A stretch of DNA of 56,660 nucleotides, taken from NCBI RefSeq assembly GCF_005144745.1, contig NZ_SWKK01000025.1, positions 1 through 56,660 on the forward strand, read 5' to 3'. Shown in pieces: positions 33,389-42,122 of the stretch (position 1 is the first letter of the stretch; each line of letters starts with the position of its first letter). This DNA is from Flavobacterium sp. ASW18X (lineage in GTDB: Bacteria; Bacteroidota; Bacteroidia; Flavobacteriales; Flavobacteriaceae). The notes under the pieces are model-generated. The model worked only from the letters and a program-made list of their open reading frames with translations. It was not told the origin of the DNA and did not search any database. A program made the translations under genes and the position numbers.

Positions 33389-35662
33389 ATGGCATTCGAC
33401 ATTGATATGATTAAAGGAGTTTACTCCCAAATGGCCGAACGAGTTGATAAAGCACGTGATGTTATTGGAAAACCAATGACATTGGCCGAAAAAATATTAT
33501 ACTCTCACCTATGGGATGGAGCACCGAAAACAGCGTTTAGAAGAGGAAAAGATTATGTAGACTTTGCTCCAGATAGGGTAGCGTGTCAAGATGCTACGGC
33601 ACAGATGGCCTTATTGCAATTTATGCAAGCAGGTAAACCAAAAGTTGCCGTGCCAACCACAGTACACTGTGATCACCTAATACAAGCTAAAATTGGGGCA
33701 GATAAGGATTTGCAAAATGCAATTAATCAATCTTCCGAGGTGTTCAACTTCTTAGAGTCAGTATCTAACAAGTACGGTATTGGATTCTGGAAGCCAGGTG
33801 CAGGTATTATTCACCAAGTAGTTTTAGAAAATTATGCTTTTCCTGGCGGAATGATGATAGGTACAGATTCTCACACGGTAAATGCCGGTGGTTTAGGCAT
33901 GGTAGCTATTGGTGTTGGTGGAGCAGATGCTGTAGATGTAATGGCCGGAATGGCATGGGAACTTAAGTTTCCTAAATTAATTGGAGTAAAATTAACTGGA
34001 AAATTGTCAGGATGGTCAGCACCAAAAGATGTAATACTTAAGGTAGCAGAAATACTTACCGTTAAAGGTGGTACGGGTGCTATCATTGAATATTTTGGCG
34101 AAGGTGCTACTTCCATGTCTTGTACTGGTAAAGGTACCATTTGTAATATGGGAGCAGAGGTAGGTGCAACTACTTCTACCTTTGGATATGATGAGTCCAT
34201 GGCTCGTTACCTAAAGTCTACGGGTAGGGCAGATGTGGCAGAAGCTGCAGATGCTATTAAGGATTATCTAACGGGTGATGATGAGGTGTATGCCAATCCA
34301 GAAGATTACTTTGATCAAGTTATTGAAATTAATCTAGATACCCTAAAACCCCATTTGAACGGCCCGTTTACACCAGATTTAGCTACGGTTGCTGGCTCTG
34401 AAATGACAGAAAAGGCTAAGAAGAATGATTGGCCCATGAAGGTTGAATGGGGCCTTATCGGTTCTTGTACCAATTCATCTTACGAGGATTTATCTAGGGC
34501 GGCAAGTGTGGCAAAGCAAGCGGTAGAGTTGGGATTAAAGCCTAAGGCTGACTTTGGAATTAACCCAGGCTCTGAACAAGTGCGCTATACTGCGGAGCGT
34601 GATGGTCTTTTGGATATTTTTGAGCAATTAGGGGCCAAAATATTTACGAACGCCTGTGGCCCTTGTATTGGGCAGTGGGGCCGTTATGAGGATCCAAAAA
34701 ATGCGCCAAAAAACACTATAGTACATTCTTTTAATAGAAACTTTGCCAAGCGCGCAGATGGTAACCCAAATACACACGCATTTGTGGCATCTCCAGAATT
34801 GGTGGCGGCATTGGCTATCTCCGGAAAGCTAGATTTTAATCCGGAAACAGATACCTTGGTAAATGATGAAGGACAAGAAGTAAAGTTAAAAGAACCAACC
34901 GGGTTCGAGTTACCTCCAAAAGGTTTTGATGTGGAAGACCCAGGTTACCAAGCACCGAAAGCAGATGGTTCTGGTGTAGAAGTAGTGGTAAAAGAGGGTT
35001 CTGAACGTTTACAGTTGCTAGACCCATTTATGCCTATTACTAAAGACGATTTACAAGGAATGAAGCTTTTGATAAAAGCATATGGCAAGTGTACTACAGA
35101 CCATATTTCTATGGCAGGTCCGTGGTTGCGTTTTAGAGGGCATCTAGACAACATTGCCAATAACACTTTAATAGGAGCAGTTAATGCTTATAATGAGAAA
35201 ACCAATTTTGTAAAGAATCAATTGACAGGGGAGTACGGTCCAGTACCAGACACTCAACGGGAATACAAAGCAAAAGGTATTAAATCTATCGTAGTTGGTG
35301 ATCACAATTATGGTGAAGGTTCTTCTCGAGAGCATGCAGCCATGCAACCCAGACATCTAGGGGTAGCGGCAGTTCTAGTAAAATCTTTTGCTAGGATACA
35401 TGAAACCAACCTTAAAAAGCAAGGTATGTTGGCCTTGACCTTTGCTAACGAATCGGATTATGATTTAATTCAGGAAGATGATACTTTCAATTTTTTAGAT
35501 ATCGAAAGTTTTGCCCCAGATAAACCGCTAACAATAGAAGTAGCGCATGCTGATGGCAGTAAGGATACAATTAAAGTGAATCATACCTATAATGATGCAC
35601 AAATTGGATGGTTTAAAGAAGGTTCTGCTTTGAATGTTATTAAGAAAGAAAATGCTGCCTAA
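33389..35662 (+). CDS. acn: Aconitate hydratase (mitochondrial-type)
   Basis: A 757-residue aconitase of the mitochondrial (Aco2) type, distinct from AcnB next door. Cluster ligands are visible in [14 protein letters not shown] and in [13 protein letters not shown]. The C-terminal swivel domain carries [19 protein letters not shown]. Substrate residues in [13 protein letters not shown] are also present. It catalyses the citrate-isocitrate step of the TCA cycle. It has its own terminator and, given the terminator after acnB, its own promoter in the 235-bp gap. Confidence 0.95.
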   Translation: MAFDIDMIKGVYSQMAERVDKARDVIGKPMTLAEKILYSHLWDGAPKTAFRRGKDYVDFAPDRVACQDATAQMALLQFMQAGKPKVAVPTTVHCDHLIQAKIGADKDLQNAINQSSEVFNFLESVSNKYGIGFWKPGAGIIHQVVLENYAFPGGMMIGTDSHTVNAGGLGMVAIGVGGADAVDVMAGMAWELKFPKLIGVKLTGKLSGWSAPKDVILKVAEILTVKGGTGAIIEYFGEGATSMSCTGKGTICNMGAEVGATTSTFGYDESMARYLKSTGRADVAEAADAIKDYLTGDDEVYANPEDYFDQVIEINLDTLKPHLNGPFTPDLATVAGSEMTEKAKKNDWPMKVEWGLIGSCTNSSYEDLSRAASVAKQAVELGLKPKADFGINPGSEQVRYTAERDGLLDIFEQLGAKIFTNACGPCIGQWGRYEDPKNAPKNTIVHSFNRNFAKRADGNPNTHAFVASPELVAALAISGKLDFNPETDTLVNDEGQEVKLKEPTGFELPPKGFDVEDPGYQAPKADGSGVEVVVKEGSERLQLLDPFMPITKDDLQGMKLLIKAYGKCTTDHISMAGPWLRFRGHLDNIANNTLIGAVNAYNEKTNFVKNQLTGEYGPVPDTQREYKAKGIKSIVVGDHNYGEGSSREHAAMQPRHLGVAAVLVKSFARIHETNLKKQGMLALTFANESDYDLIQEDDTFNFLDIESFAPDKPLTIEVAHADGSKDTIKVNHTYNDAQIGWFKEGSALNVIKKENAA

Positions 35663-35689
35663 ATTTAACGTAGCATAAATGATGAATAA

Positions 35690-35717
35690 AAAACTCCTGA
35701 ATTCTCAGGAGTTTTTT
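35690..35717 (+). terminator. Rho-independent terminator of the second aconitase gene
   Basis: Stem AACTCCTGA (35692-35700) with TCAGGAGTT (35705-35713), four-base loop, T-run. The T-run directly borders a TAGTTTTG box (35717-35724) that likely starts the next gene. Confidence 0.85.
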
Positions 35718-35724
35718 AGTTTTG
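35717..35724 (+). promoter_or_regulatory. -7 promoter box of the thioredoxin-like gene
   Basis: TAGTTTTG, an exact TAnnTTTG match, placed 20 bp before the start codon and fused to the terminator T-run of the preceding gene. Confidence 0.5.
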
Positions 35725-35744
35725 TGCAAATCTGAAAACCATTC

Positions 35745-36305
35745 ATGAAGAATAAAAAGAAGACCTTTTTCAATTTACTTATTATCCTTTTTATTGCTGC
35801 CTTTTTTGTAACACCTCTAGGGCATTATGGTAAATTGTTTTTAAATAGAATATTCGCTACATCACCCGCAGAAATCGCTGTTGCTGAACAGCAAAAAATA
35901 ACCGACTACGATTGGAAACTTAAAGACGAGGATTGGAACTTTTTTAATTTTGAGGTATCTAAGAACAGAGTTGTAATTATTAACTTTTGGTCTAGTTGGC
36001 GCTTGCCTTCAGAGGCAGAATTGGCTAGTATTCAGGAGTTATACGATGATTACGAGGGAAAAGTAGATTTCTATATAATTACGGACGAGTTGCAAGCTCC
36101 CGTAGAAGAATTTATGGCAAAACACGAATTTAATTTTCCGGTTACTTACCAAATAATAGGAGAAAAGTCACCATTCCCTATACCTACACCACCGCATAGT
36201 TATGTTATAAGTAAAAGTGGTGCAATTGTAGTAAATGAGGAAGGTATTTCAGATTGGAATACTACAGAAGTGAGGTCTCTCTTAGACCGTTTGATGAGCG
36301 AATAA
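35745..36305 (+). CDS. Thioredoxin-fold (TlpA/ResA-like) membrane-anchored protein without catalytic cysteines
   Basis: A 186-residue protein with an N-terminal membrane anchor (8-27) and a TlpA-like thioredoxin domain. The active-site region reads NFWSSWRLPSEAEL (80-93): the usual WCxxC is replaced by W85-R86-L87-P88-S89, and the entire protein lacks cysteine. The cis-proline region PPHSYVIS is retained. It therefore cannot do thiol-disulfide exchange and may act as a binding or scaffold protein, for example in the envelope. It is convergent with the crt operon, with no terminator between. Confidence 0.8.
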   Translation: MKNKKKTFFNLLIILFIAAFFVTPLGHYGKLFLNRIFATSPAEIAVAEQQKITDYDWKLKDEDWNFFNFEVSKNRVVIINFWSSWRLPSEAELASIQELYDDYEGKVDFYIITDELQAPVEEFMAKHEFNFPVTYQIIGEKSPFPIPTPPHSYVISKSGAIVVNEEGISDWNTTEVRSLLDRLMSE

Positions 36306-36308
36306 TCC

Positions 36309-36758
36309 TTATTTTTTAAAGTATTTAAAAGGAACAACCAACATTCCAAAATTCTCACTTTCTTCTTTACCTAAATGTTTGTGATGGATTTTGTGTGCTC
36401 GTCTTACTCCTTTCGCATACCAATTATTGGCATTTCTAAACATCTTAAAACGTTGGTGTATAAATATATCGTGTACCACAAAATAAGCTATACCGTAAGC
36501 TAAAATTCCAAAACCTAAAGGCCAACCATACCAAAATGTTGTTTCAGCGCCTAAATAAAATAAGGTCATACTTACGATAGCGTAGAAGATAAAGAAAGCA
36601 TCATTGCGTTCAAACCAGGAATCATGATCCTTGTTGTGATGGTCTCTATGTAAACTCCACAAAAAACCGTGCATCACGTATTTGTGGGTAAACCATGCCA
36701 TAAATTCCATAAAACTAAATGTACCTAGGAATATTACTATCCAAAGAAAAATTTTCAT
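36309..36758 (-). CDS. crtZ: Beta-carotene 3-hydroxylase CrtZ
   Basis: A 149-residue membrane di-iron hydroxylase that adds hydroxyl groups to beta-carotene rings to give zeaxanthin. The histidine clusters that bind iron are clear: HKYVMHGFLWSLHRDHH (about 26-42), HDIFIHQRF, and RRAHKIHHKHLG. Four hydrophobic helices span the membrane. Length and motifs fit CrtZ better than general sterol desaturases. It is the last gene of the crt operon, 2 bp after crtB, and convergent with the thioredoxin-like gene. Confidence 0.93.
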   Translation of the reverse strand: MKIFLWIVIFLGTFSFMEFMAWFTHKYVMHGFLWSLHRDHHNKDHDSWFERNDAFFIFYAIVSMTLFYLGAETTFWYGWPLGFGILAYGIAYFVVHDIFIHQRFKMFRNANNWYAKGVRRAHKIHHKHLGKEESENFGMLVVPFKYFKK

Positions 36759-36760
36759 GC

Positions 36761-37600
36761 TTATACCAATTGTAATTTGTAATTAACATAAGAGTGTGCT
36801 AAGAGACCAAATTTTTGGTAATTAGGAACTCTTATTCTTGTATTTTTTATTTCTAACGGAGGTGTGTTTTTTAATTTTTGTAGCAACTTATAATAATAGC
36901 GGTATGCCGTGTACACTCCAAATTTTGCTGTGGCTGGTAATTCTTGAATACCTGCAAATCCACGGCTAAAGTCGTCCTCTATTTCTTGTACTATTCTTTT
37001 TTTAGAAACTTCATCAAGCGCCATTAAGTTGGTATTAGGAAAATAAGAACGTTCTAAATGTTCATAATCTGCTTTTAAATCTCGCAGAAAGTTCACTTTT
37101 TGGAATGCAGATCCTAAAGCCATGGCGGAGTCTTTTAAGGTATCATATTTTTCCTTATCTCCGTTTACAAAAACACAAAGACACATTAGCCCAACTACAT
37201 CTGCAGATCCATAGATGTATTGCTTGTATTCTGCTACGGTTTTGTATTCTTTTTTGTCTAAATCCATACGCATACTTTCCATAAAAGCATCTACCAAATG
37301 CATGGGTATTTCATACTTATGAAAGGTATATTGAAAACTGTTAAGAATAGGATTTAAACTTATTTTTTGTGCTATAGCATTATGCAAGTCCTTTTCAAAA
37401 TTGTCGAAGAGTATTTTTTTATCGTAATCATGAAATGTGTCTACAATTTCATCTGCAAAACGGACAAATCCATAAATGTTGTAGATATCCCCACGAATAC
37501 TTGGGGCAAGCATCTTTGTTGCCAAAGAGAAGGATGTGCTGTAAGATTCGGTCACCAGTTTGCTACAACCGTAACTTACGTTGTCAAAAATAGTCTTCAT
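36761..37600 (-). CDS. crtB: Phytoene synthase CrtB
   Basis: A 279-residue isoprenoid synthase joining two geranylgeranyl diphosphates to phytoene. Aspartate-rich motifs for Mg-diphosphate binding are D50-EIVD54 and NFLRDLKADYEHLERSYFP (about 168-186). It overlaps the crtI stop by four bases, indicating translational coupling in the carH-crtI-crtB-crtZ operon. Confidence 0.95.
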   Translation of the reverse strand: MKTIFDNVSYGCSKLVTESYSTSFSLATKMLAPSIRGDIYNIYGFVRFADEIVDTFHDYDKKILFDNFEKDLHNAIAQKISLNPILNSFQYTFHKYEIPMHLVDAFMESMRMDLDKKEYKTVAEYKQYIYGSADVVGLMCLCVFVNGDKEKYDTLKDSAMALGSAFQKVNFLRDLKADYEHLERSYFPNTNLMALDEVSKKRIVQEIEDDFSRGFAGIQELPATAKFGVYTAYRYYYKLLQKLKNTPPLEIKNTRIRVPNYQKFGLLAHSYVNYKLQLV

Positions 37601-39060
37601 GCTTCACAGTGTTTTTTAATGGTTAATTCGGAAACTAATTTTCCAGATATCAGCGCCGGTGGAACTCCTGGCCCCGGGACGGTCAGCTGTCCTGTAAAAT
37701 AAAGATCTACAACTTTGTTGCTTTTAAGGCTTGGTCTTAAAAAGGCAGTTTGTGTTAAGGTATTAGCCATTCCATAAGCATTTCCTTTAAATGAATTATA
37801 CTCGTTAATAAAGTCATTTACACAAAAGCTTTCTTTAAATATAATGTTTTTTAACACGTCTTGTTTTGTTAATTGCTCAAAACGGTCCATTATCAAACTA
37901 AAATATTGTGCTCTTAATTCTGGAGTATCTTCTAGTCCTGGTGCTATAGGGATTAAGAAAAAACCAGCTTCGCAACCCTCTGGAGCCATAGTTTCATCTG
38001 TTATCGATGGAAAATTGGCATAAAAAAGAGGTGCTGTAGGCCATTTGGGGTTATCATAAATTTCTTGTGCGTGTAACCCGAAATCAGTGTCGAAAAAAAG
38101 GTTGTGGTGGTTAACGTTTTTTATTTTTTTATCAAATCCTACGTAAAATAGTAGCGAAGAAGGAGCATAGGTTTTTTTGTTCCAATATGCATCTGAATAT
38201 TGTCTGTACTGTGTTGGTAGCAGACTTTCTGTATGTTGGTAATCTGCACCACTTATCACTACGTCTGCTTCTAACATTTGACCGTCAACAAAAACTCCTA
38301 CGGCTTTACCGTTCTCTATATGTATCTTTTCTACGGGAGCATTAACTTTAATAGTAACACCTAAATCCAAGGCTAAATTTGTCATCCCTTCTATAACCTT
38401 GTACATACCACCTTTTGGGTGCCATGTGCCAAGACCAAAATCGGCATAATTCATAAAACTATAGAAAGAAGGGGTGTTCTGCGGTTTAGCGCCTAAAAAC
38501 AATACAGGAAACTCAAGCGTTGCAATTAATTTGGGATTTTTAAATCTACTACGGACTTCTTGAGAAATATTCTTGAAAAATTGACCTACTCTTAAAATAG
38601 TGTCCTTTGTAACCAATTCTAATGGCGATAATCCAGGTTTAAGCACTATCTTATTAATAGCTATGTCATAGTTTTCTTGTGCCTTAGCTATAAACTCTTT
38701 TAGAGGAACACTACTACCAGACTCTATACGCTCAAATTCCTCGCAGATTTTATCCATATGGTCGCCAATAGTAATAACATCATCAGCAAAAAAAATGGAA
38801 TAGGCGGGATTTAACTTATCTAGTTGGTAATAGTCCGAAGGCTTTTTGCCAAATTCTGCAAAAAACTTTTCAAAAATGTCTGGCATCCAATACCAACTAG
38901 GCCCCATATCAAAGGTGAATCCTTCCTTTTTTAATTGTCTTGCCCTGCCACCTACGGTTGCATTCTTTTCTACAATAGTTGTAGAAAACCCAGCTTTAGC
39001 CATATGGCATGCAGCAGATAGGGAAGAAAATCCTGAACCTATGATGAGTACTTTTTTCAT
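37597..39060 (-). CDS. crtI: Phytoene desaturase CrtI
   Basis: A 487-residue FAD-dependent desaturase that converts phytoene to lycopene. The N-terminal dinucleotide fold is KKVLIIGSGFSSLSAACHMA with VVEKN-like strand end (TTIVEKNATVGGRAR). The C-terminal signature is TGQLTVPGPGVPPALISGKL, where CrtI proteins anchor to the membrane. Length is normal. The gene lies 15 bp after the carH-like regulator and overlaps crtB. Confidence 0.96.
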   Translation of the reverse strand: MKKVLIIGSGFSSLSAACHMAKAGFSTTIVEKNATVGGRARQLKKEGFTFDMGPSWYWMPDIFEKFFAEFGKKPSDYYQLDKLNPAYSIFFADDVITIGDHMDKICEEFERIESGSSVPLKEFIAKAQENYDIAINKIVLKPGLSPLELVTKDTILRVGQFFKNISQEVRSRFKNPKLIATLEFPVLFLGAKPQNTPSFYSFMNYADFGLGTWHPKGGMYKVIEGMTNLALDLGVTIKVNAPVEKIHIENGKAVGVFVDGQMLEADVVISGADYQHTESLLPTQYRQYSDAYWNKKTYAPSSLLFYVGFDKKIKNVNHHNLFFDTDFGLHAQEIYDNPKWPTAPLFYANFPSITDETMAPEGCEAGFFLIPIAPGLEDTPELRAQYFSLIMDRFEQLTKQDVLKNIIFKESFCVNDFINEYNSFKGNAYGMANTLTQTAFLRPSLKSNKVVDLYFTGQLTVPGPGVPPALISGKLVSELTIKKHCEA

Positions 39061-39075
39061 TTTTGGTGGTTGGTA

Positions 39076-39975
39076 TTAGAGGTGGTCAATAAACCGCTCC
39101 AAAGAGTTAAAAGTTTTTATAGAATCTGGTAATTGCAAGTTATTCATATGTTGTACTTGACTACCTAATACCGATAATTCACAATCAGCAACCTTATTAA
39201 TGTCATTCTCAAATTGCTCTATATATTTTTCTAGCTGCTCTTTAGTTGGCGAAACAGTGAAGTAAGACACAAAATGTAGATTGTTGTAATACTTCATTAA
39301 ATCTACCAAATTTTCAATAGGCATGGTTTGCCCTAGATAAATAGATTTGTACCCTTTAAGATTGATTTCGTAATTAAGGTATAATAAGCCCAGTTCATGA
39401 ATTTCATTTTCTGGTAAAAACAACACAAAAACCTTGTCTTTACGAGTAGGCTCTATGATTTGAAGCTTCTCCGTATTGATGTATATTTTTTGTTTGATTA
39501 AATTGGTGATAAAGTGCTCGTGTGCAGGACTAATGGTATCTGTTTGCCATAATAAGCCTAACTCATTTAATAAAGGCAAAAAGACTTCGTGAAATATCTC
39601 TCTAAAATTGCGTTCTGCTAATAAACTGTTATAGGTATTAAAAAATAAGCTCTGATCAAAATTAATCATGGCTAATTTAAACGCATTGGTAGAATGACTT
39701 TTTTCACTCTTTTTAGCAACAATCTCCCTCACCAAAACTGGTATCTCACTCTCTGGAATCTTTGCAATCTTAGAAATTTTGTATCCGTTGTGATACAACA
39801 AAGTAATGTTCAATAGCTTTTGTAAGCTAGTTAAACTATATGTTCTTATATTCGTAGTGGTTCTTTCCGGAGAGAATAAATTGTAACGCTTTTCCCATAT
39901 TCTTATGGTATGAGCCTTTATGCCAGAAAGGTTCTCCATATCCCGAATACTAAAAGATTTTTTTACGTTGTTCAT
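39076..39975 (-). CDS. CarH/LitR-like MerR regulator with cobalamin-binding photoreceptor domain
   Basis: A 299-residue regulator. A MerR helix-turn-helix fills residues 8-75 (FSIRDMENLSGIKAHTIRIW, then the RxYsLxsL wing). A helical bundle carries W143-x9-E153-H154, and a Rossmann-type cobalamin domain has E191-I-H193-E-L-G196, matching ExHxxG. In CarH the W-x9-EH set caps adenosylcobalamin and the ExHxxG His binds cobalt from below. Light breaks the Co-C bond and releases DNA. Both signatures here point to light-controlled repression of the crt genes. It heads the operon and probably represses its own promoter. Confidence 0.85.
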   Translation of the reverse strand: MNNVKKSFSIRDMENLSGIKAHTIRIWEKRYNLFSPERTTTNIRTYSLTSLQKLLNITLLYHNGYKISKIAKIPESEIPVLVREIVAKKSEKSHSTNAFKLAMINFDQSLFFNTYNSLLAERNFREIFHEVFLPLLNELGLLWQTDTISPAHEHFITNLIKQKIYINTEKLQIIEPTRKDKVFVLFLPENEIHELGLLYLNYEINLKGYKSIYLGQTMPIENLVDLMKYYNNLHFVSYFTVSPTKEQLEKYIEQFENDINKVADCELSVLGSQVQHMNNLQLPDSIKTFNSLERFIDHL

Positions 39976-39989
39976 TATTTTCTATAAAA

Positions 39990-40042
39990 AGTTAAACAAA
40001 TCTACAATTTTATTGTTTTACTTTGTTAAAGCTAGCGTTAAA
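39990..40042 (-). promoter_or_regulatory. Promoter and candidate operators of the carH-crtIBZ operon
   Basis: On the minus strand a -7 box TAGATTTG (complement of 39997-40004) lies about 22 bp before the carH-like start. Around it, in + orientation, stand AGTTAAA (39990-39996), TGTTTTA (40014-40020), TGTTAAA (40024-40030) and CGTTAAA (40036-40042). The last three are spaced 10 and 12 bp, close to the 11-bp direct repeats reported for CarH-type operators. Autorepression would follow, but binding is inferred. Confidence 0.5.
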
Positions 40043-40061
40043 ATTTTAGTGAAAAGGATAT

Positions 40062-40093
40062 AAAAAAAGCCCTTTGCGGCTCGCAAAAGGCTT
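40062..40093 (-). terminator. Rho-independent terminator of tRNA-Leu
   Basis: Twelve-base stem (40067-40078 with 40082-40093, one G-U pair) with a seven-base T-run on the minus strand, just beyond the 3' end of the tRNA gene. Confidence 0.85.
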
Positions 40094-40099
40094 GTATAG

Positions 40100-40183
40100 T
40101 GCCTACGACTGGATTCGAACCAGCACGTCCTTACGAACACCACCCCCTCAAGATGGCGTGTCTACCAATTTCACCACGTAGGC
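40100..40183 (-). tRNA. tRNA-Leu (anticodon GAG)
   Basis: On the minus strand an 84-nt class II tRNA folds with acceptor stem GCCTACG/CGTAGGC, D arm GGTGAAATTGGTAGACAC, and anticodon stem CCATC/GGTGG with loop TTGAGGG. A leucine-type variable arm (about GTTCGTAAGGACG) and the T arm GCTGGTTCGAATCCAGT follow. The anticodon is GAG, reading CUC and CUU. The 3' CCA is not encoded, and the discriminator base is A. A terminator follows directly. Confidence 0.95.
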
Positions 40184-40229
40184 ATTGTGGGTGGCAAAAA
40201 TAAGTAAATTATGTTACCAGCTAGTACAA

Positions 40230-40269
40230 AAAATAAAAACCGGCCCTAGCGAGGATACGCCAAGACCGG
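40230..40269 (-). terminator. Rho-independent terminator after the SIMPL gene
   Basis: On the minus strand a 12-bp stem with G-U pairs (40240-40251 with 40258-40269) followed by TTTTTATTTTTT. It ends the SIMPL/membrane-protein operon just upstream of the tRNA gene. Confidence 0.8.
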
Positions 40270-40293
40270 AAACCAAACTATTAAGTGTTGAAC

Positions 40294-40899
40294 CTAATTA
40301 AGTTCATAGCTGACGGTTAGCTCAAAGTATTGTTCATAATCAGCACTATAGCTTTCCCAAAGCACTTTGTTATTGCTACGTTCTGATAGAAAGATTATAT
40401 CTCCCACTTTTTTATTGGCAGCACTTGCTAAGCGCTCAGCATTAGTCTTTGCATCTGCTAATGCCTCTTTTATCATACGTTGATGGGTAGCTTCATCAAA
40501 TGTTGATTGTTTAAGAATGGTCAAATTAATACCACCAAATCGGTTATCTGATAATAATTTGATTTGATTTTCATCCTGAGTTTCATATATCAATACGATA
40601 CCTCGGTTCTGATATCCCATAAGCATGTAGGCTAGAGCATCTTCTTTAAATTTACTAGTATCAAAGCCTTTTTCTTTCAACATTTTATAGTACCCACTTT
40701 TTAAATCTTCTAAACTGGTATAGGCAGGATTTATATAGGATAGTTGGTCTGTGTTTAAAACCACTTTTGCTTTGTAGCCTGTTATGGAACGTTTCATCGC
40801 TGTAGCGCCATTTACAGTAATAGCTTTTCTATTATCAACTTCTTGTGCACTACTTAAACTACTAAGGGTAAGTACAATGATGTAAATTAAATTTTTCAT
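40294..40899 (-). CDS. Exported SIMPL domain protein (DUF541)
   Basis: A 201-residue protein with signal peptide MKNLIYIIVLTLSSLSSAQ and a SIMPL (DUF541) domain. The ALADAKTNAERLASAANKKVGDI segment is the recognisable core, and WESYSADYEQYFELTVSYEL is the last strand. SIMPL proteins are periplasmic or outer-membrane proteins, some of which form ring assemblies, with stress-related roles. The start at 40899 is chosen because it begins the signal peptide, and the 25 codons in front of it are not signal-like. Second gene after the 141-residue membrane protein (28-bp gap). Confidence 0.8.
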   Translation of the reverse strand: MKNLIYIIVLTLSSLSSAQEVDNRKAITVNGATAMKRSITGYKAKVVLNTDQLSYINPAYTSLEDLKSGYYKMLKEKGFDTSKFKEDALAYMLMGYQNRGIVLIYETQDENQIKLLSDNRFGGINLTILKQSTFDEATHQRMIKEALADAKTNAERLASAANKKVGDIIFLSERSNNKVLWESYSADYEQYFELTVSYELN

Positions 40900-40927
40900 G
40901 GAATAGAATTTTGGTTGAAAATTAGCT

Positions 40928-41353
40928 TTAGGCAATGGTAAACAAAAATGAGGCAATAACCATCCAAATACCAACGGCTATGCCTAACATTCCTAATTTA
41001 CCTTGTTTGGGAGCTAATTTAGCTCGTAATTCTGCAGCTTTGGTAACTGCTTGTTCATTTTTACCAATGATAAGCGAATTGATAACTCCAAAACCTAACA
41101 TAAAACCTAGGGTGGCTTCTACAAAGCTGCCTGCCAATAAAGTAGCCCACCAAATGGGAGCTGAGGTTAACCATCCTATATTAAGAATACTGGTTATTAT
41201 ACCCCAAACGCCCCAAATACAGAATACTAAACCAATCCACCCTTGGTAAGGTTCTATTTTTTCTAATAATTCTTTAGCGTTTGGCTTTTTGGCTAAGAGT
41301 AAAGAGGGTACGGCAATAATGCTCAATAAAATCAATGTAATTCCGTAAATCAT
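40928..41353 (-). CDS. Four-helix membrane protein of unknown function
   Basis: A 141-residue protein with four hydrophobic helices (about 3-20, 38-58, 66-92, 118-139) and a basic cytoplasmic loop ([15 protein letters not shown]). I cannot place it in a named family. It is the first gene of an operon with the SIMPL gene. A perfect 16-bp palindrome (41435-41450) lies 82 bp before its start, matching one upstream of the two-component system. It may therefore be a target of that system, perhaps an envelope-stress function. Confidence 0.7.
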   Translation of the reverse strand: MIYGITLILLSIIAVPSLLLAKKPNAKELLEKIEPYQGWIGLVFCIWGVWGIITSILNIGWLTSAPIWWATLLAGSFVEATLGFMLGFGVINSLIIGKNEQAVTKAAELRAKLAPKQGKLGMLGIAVGIWMVIASFLFTIA

Positions 41354-41434
41354 GACTGTGTTGTTTTTATTAGTTACACTGCAAATATCCTTTAGTAGTG
41401 TTGGCTACACAGCACTGCTTTCCGTAGAAATGTA

Positions 41435-41450
41435 TCCCTGAATTCAGGGA
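41435..41450. promoter_or_regulatory. Perfect 16-bp palindrome, candidate response-regulator operator (site A)
   Basis: TCCCTGAATTCAGGGA is a perfect inverted repeat. It lies in the 103-bp gap between the response-regulator gene end and the 141-residue membrane protein gene, 82 bp before the latter's start. Its near copy lies upstream of the histidine-kinase gene (44077-44092). Confidence 0.55.
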
Positions 41451-41456
41451 GTTAAC

Positions 41457-42122
41457 TTAAGATTCATCATCTAAAAGCCCCATTTTAATAGCGTATTTGG
41501 TAAGGCCAGCAAGATTACGTACTTCTAATTTTGAGATTAAGTTTTTACGGTAACTTTCTATGGTATGTTTGCTTAAAAACAATTGGTCTGCAATTTCTTG
41601 TGTGGTAAATTCTTGAGCAATGCGTTTAAGGACTTCTTTTTCTCTTTTAGAAAGGGAATCTTCTACCTTTTCTTCGTTAGAAAGCATGCTTTTAAAATAG
41701 GTGTCTTTTATGGACCTAGAAAAATATTTATCACCCTTTAAAATCGTTGTTATTGCTAACAGTAACTCATCCTTTTCAGCGTTTTTTGGGATGTAACCGT
41801 CTACGTTTTCTTGGGTAAGGGTTTTAATAGTATCCGCATCATGCATCATACTAACCACTAATGTTTTTACTTTTGGGTGGTGTTTTTTAATATGTCGGTT
41901 TAATTCTGCACCAGTATAATCTGGCATACTTATGTCTGTAATTACTAAATCTACGGGGTCTGTAGCCTGGTTAATATCCAGATATTTAGCAATTTTATCG
42001 CCGCGATCAGCAGTGAGTACAATATCAAAAACATTAGAACCACTTAATATGCTCAACAAACCATCTAAAAACATTTTATGGTCGTCTACTAAAATTAGTT
42101 TGTGTGTACCGGTTAACTCCAT
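41457..42122 (-). CDS. NarL/LuxR-type response regulator
   Basis: A 221-residue regulator with a receiver domain (about 7-125: acidic pair D13-D14, phospho-acceptor Asp63 in LVITDISMP, Lys113 in YIPKN). A LuxR-type helix-turn-helix (about 154-215: LSKREKEVLKRIAQEF and LFLSKHTIESYRKNLISKL) follows. It is coupled to the sensor kinase, whose stop it overlaps by 10 bp. Output is DNA binding after phosphorylation, and candidate sites are described at 41435 and 44077. Confidence 0.95.
   Translation of the reverse strand: MELTGTHKLILVDDHKMFLDGLLSILSGSNVFDIVLTADRGDKIAKYLDINQATDPVDLVITDISMPDYTGAELNRHIKKHHPKVKTLVVSMMHDADTIKTLTQENVDGYIPKNAEKDELLLAITTILKGDKYFSRSIKDTYFKSMLSNEEKVEDSLSKREKEVLKRIAQEFTTQEIADQLFLSKHTIESYRKNLISKLEVRNLAGLTKYAIKMGLLDDES

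Noticed and set aside
36309-36758. Calling the last crt gene a general sterol desaturase
   Set aside because: The histidine spacing and its place after crtB fit CrtZ hydroxylase better.
40900-40974. N-terminal extension of the SIMPL protein
   Set aside because: It places 25 non-signal residues before a good signal peptide and runs into the 3' end of the upstream gene.
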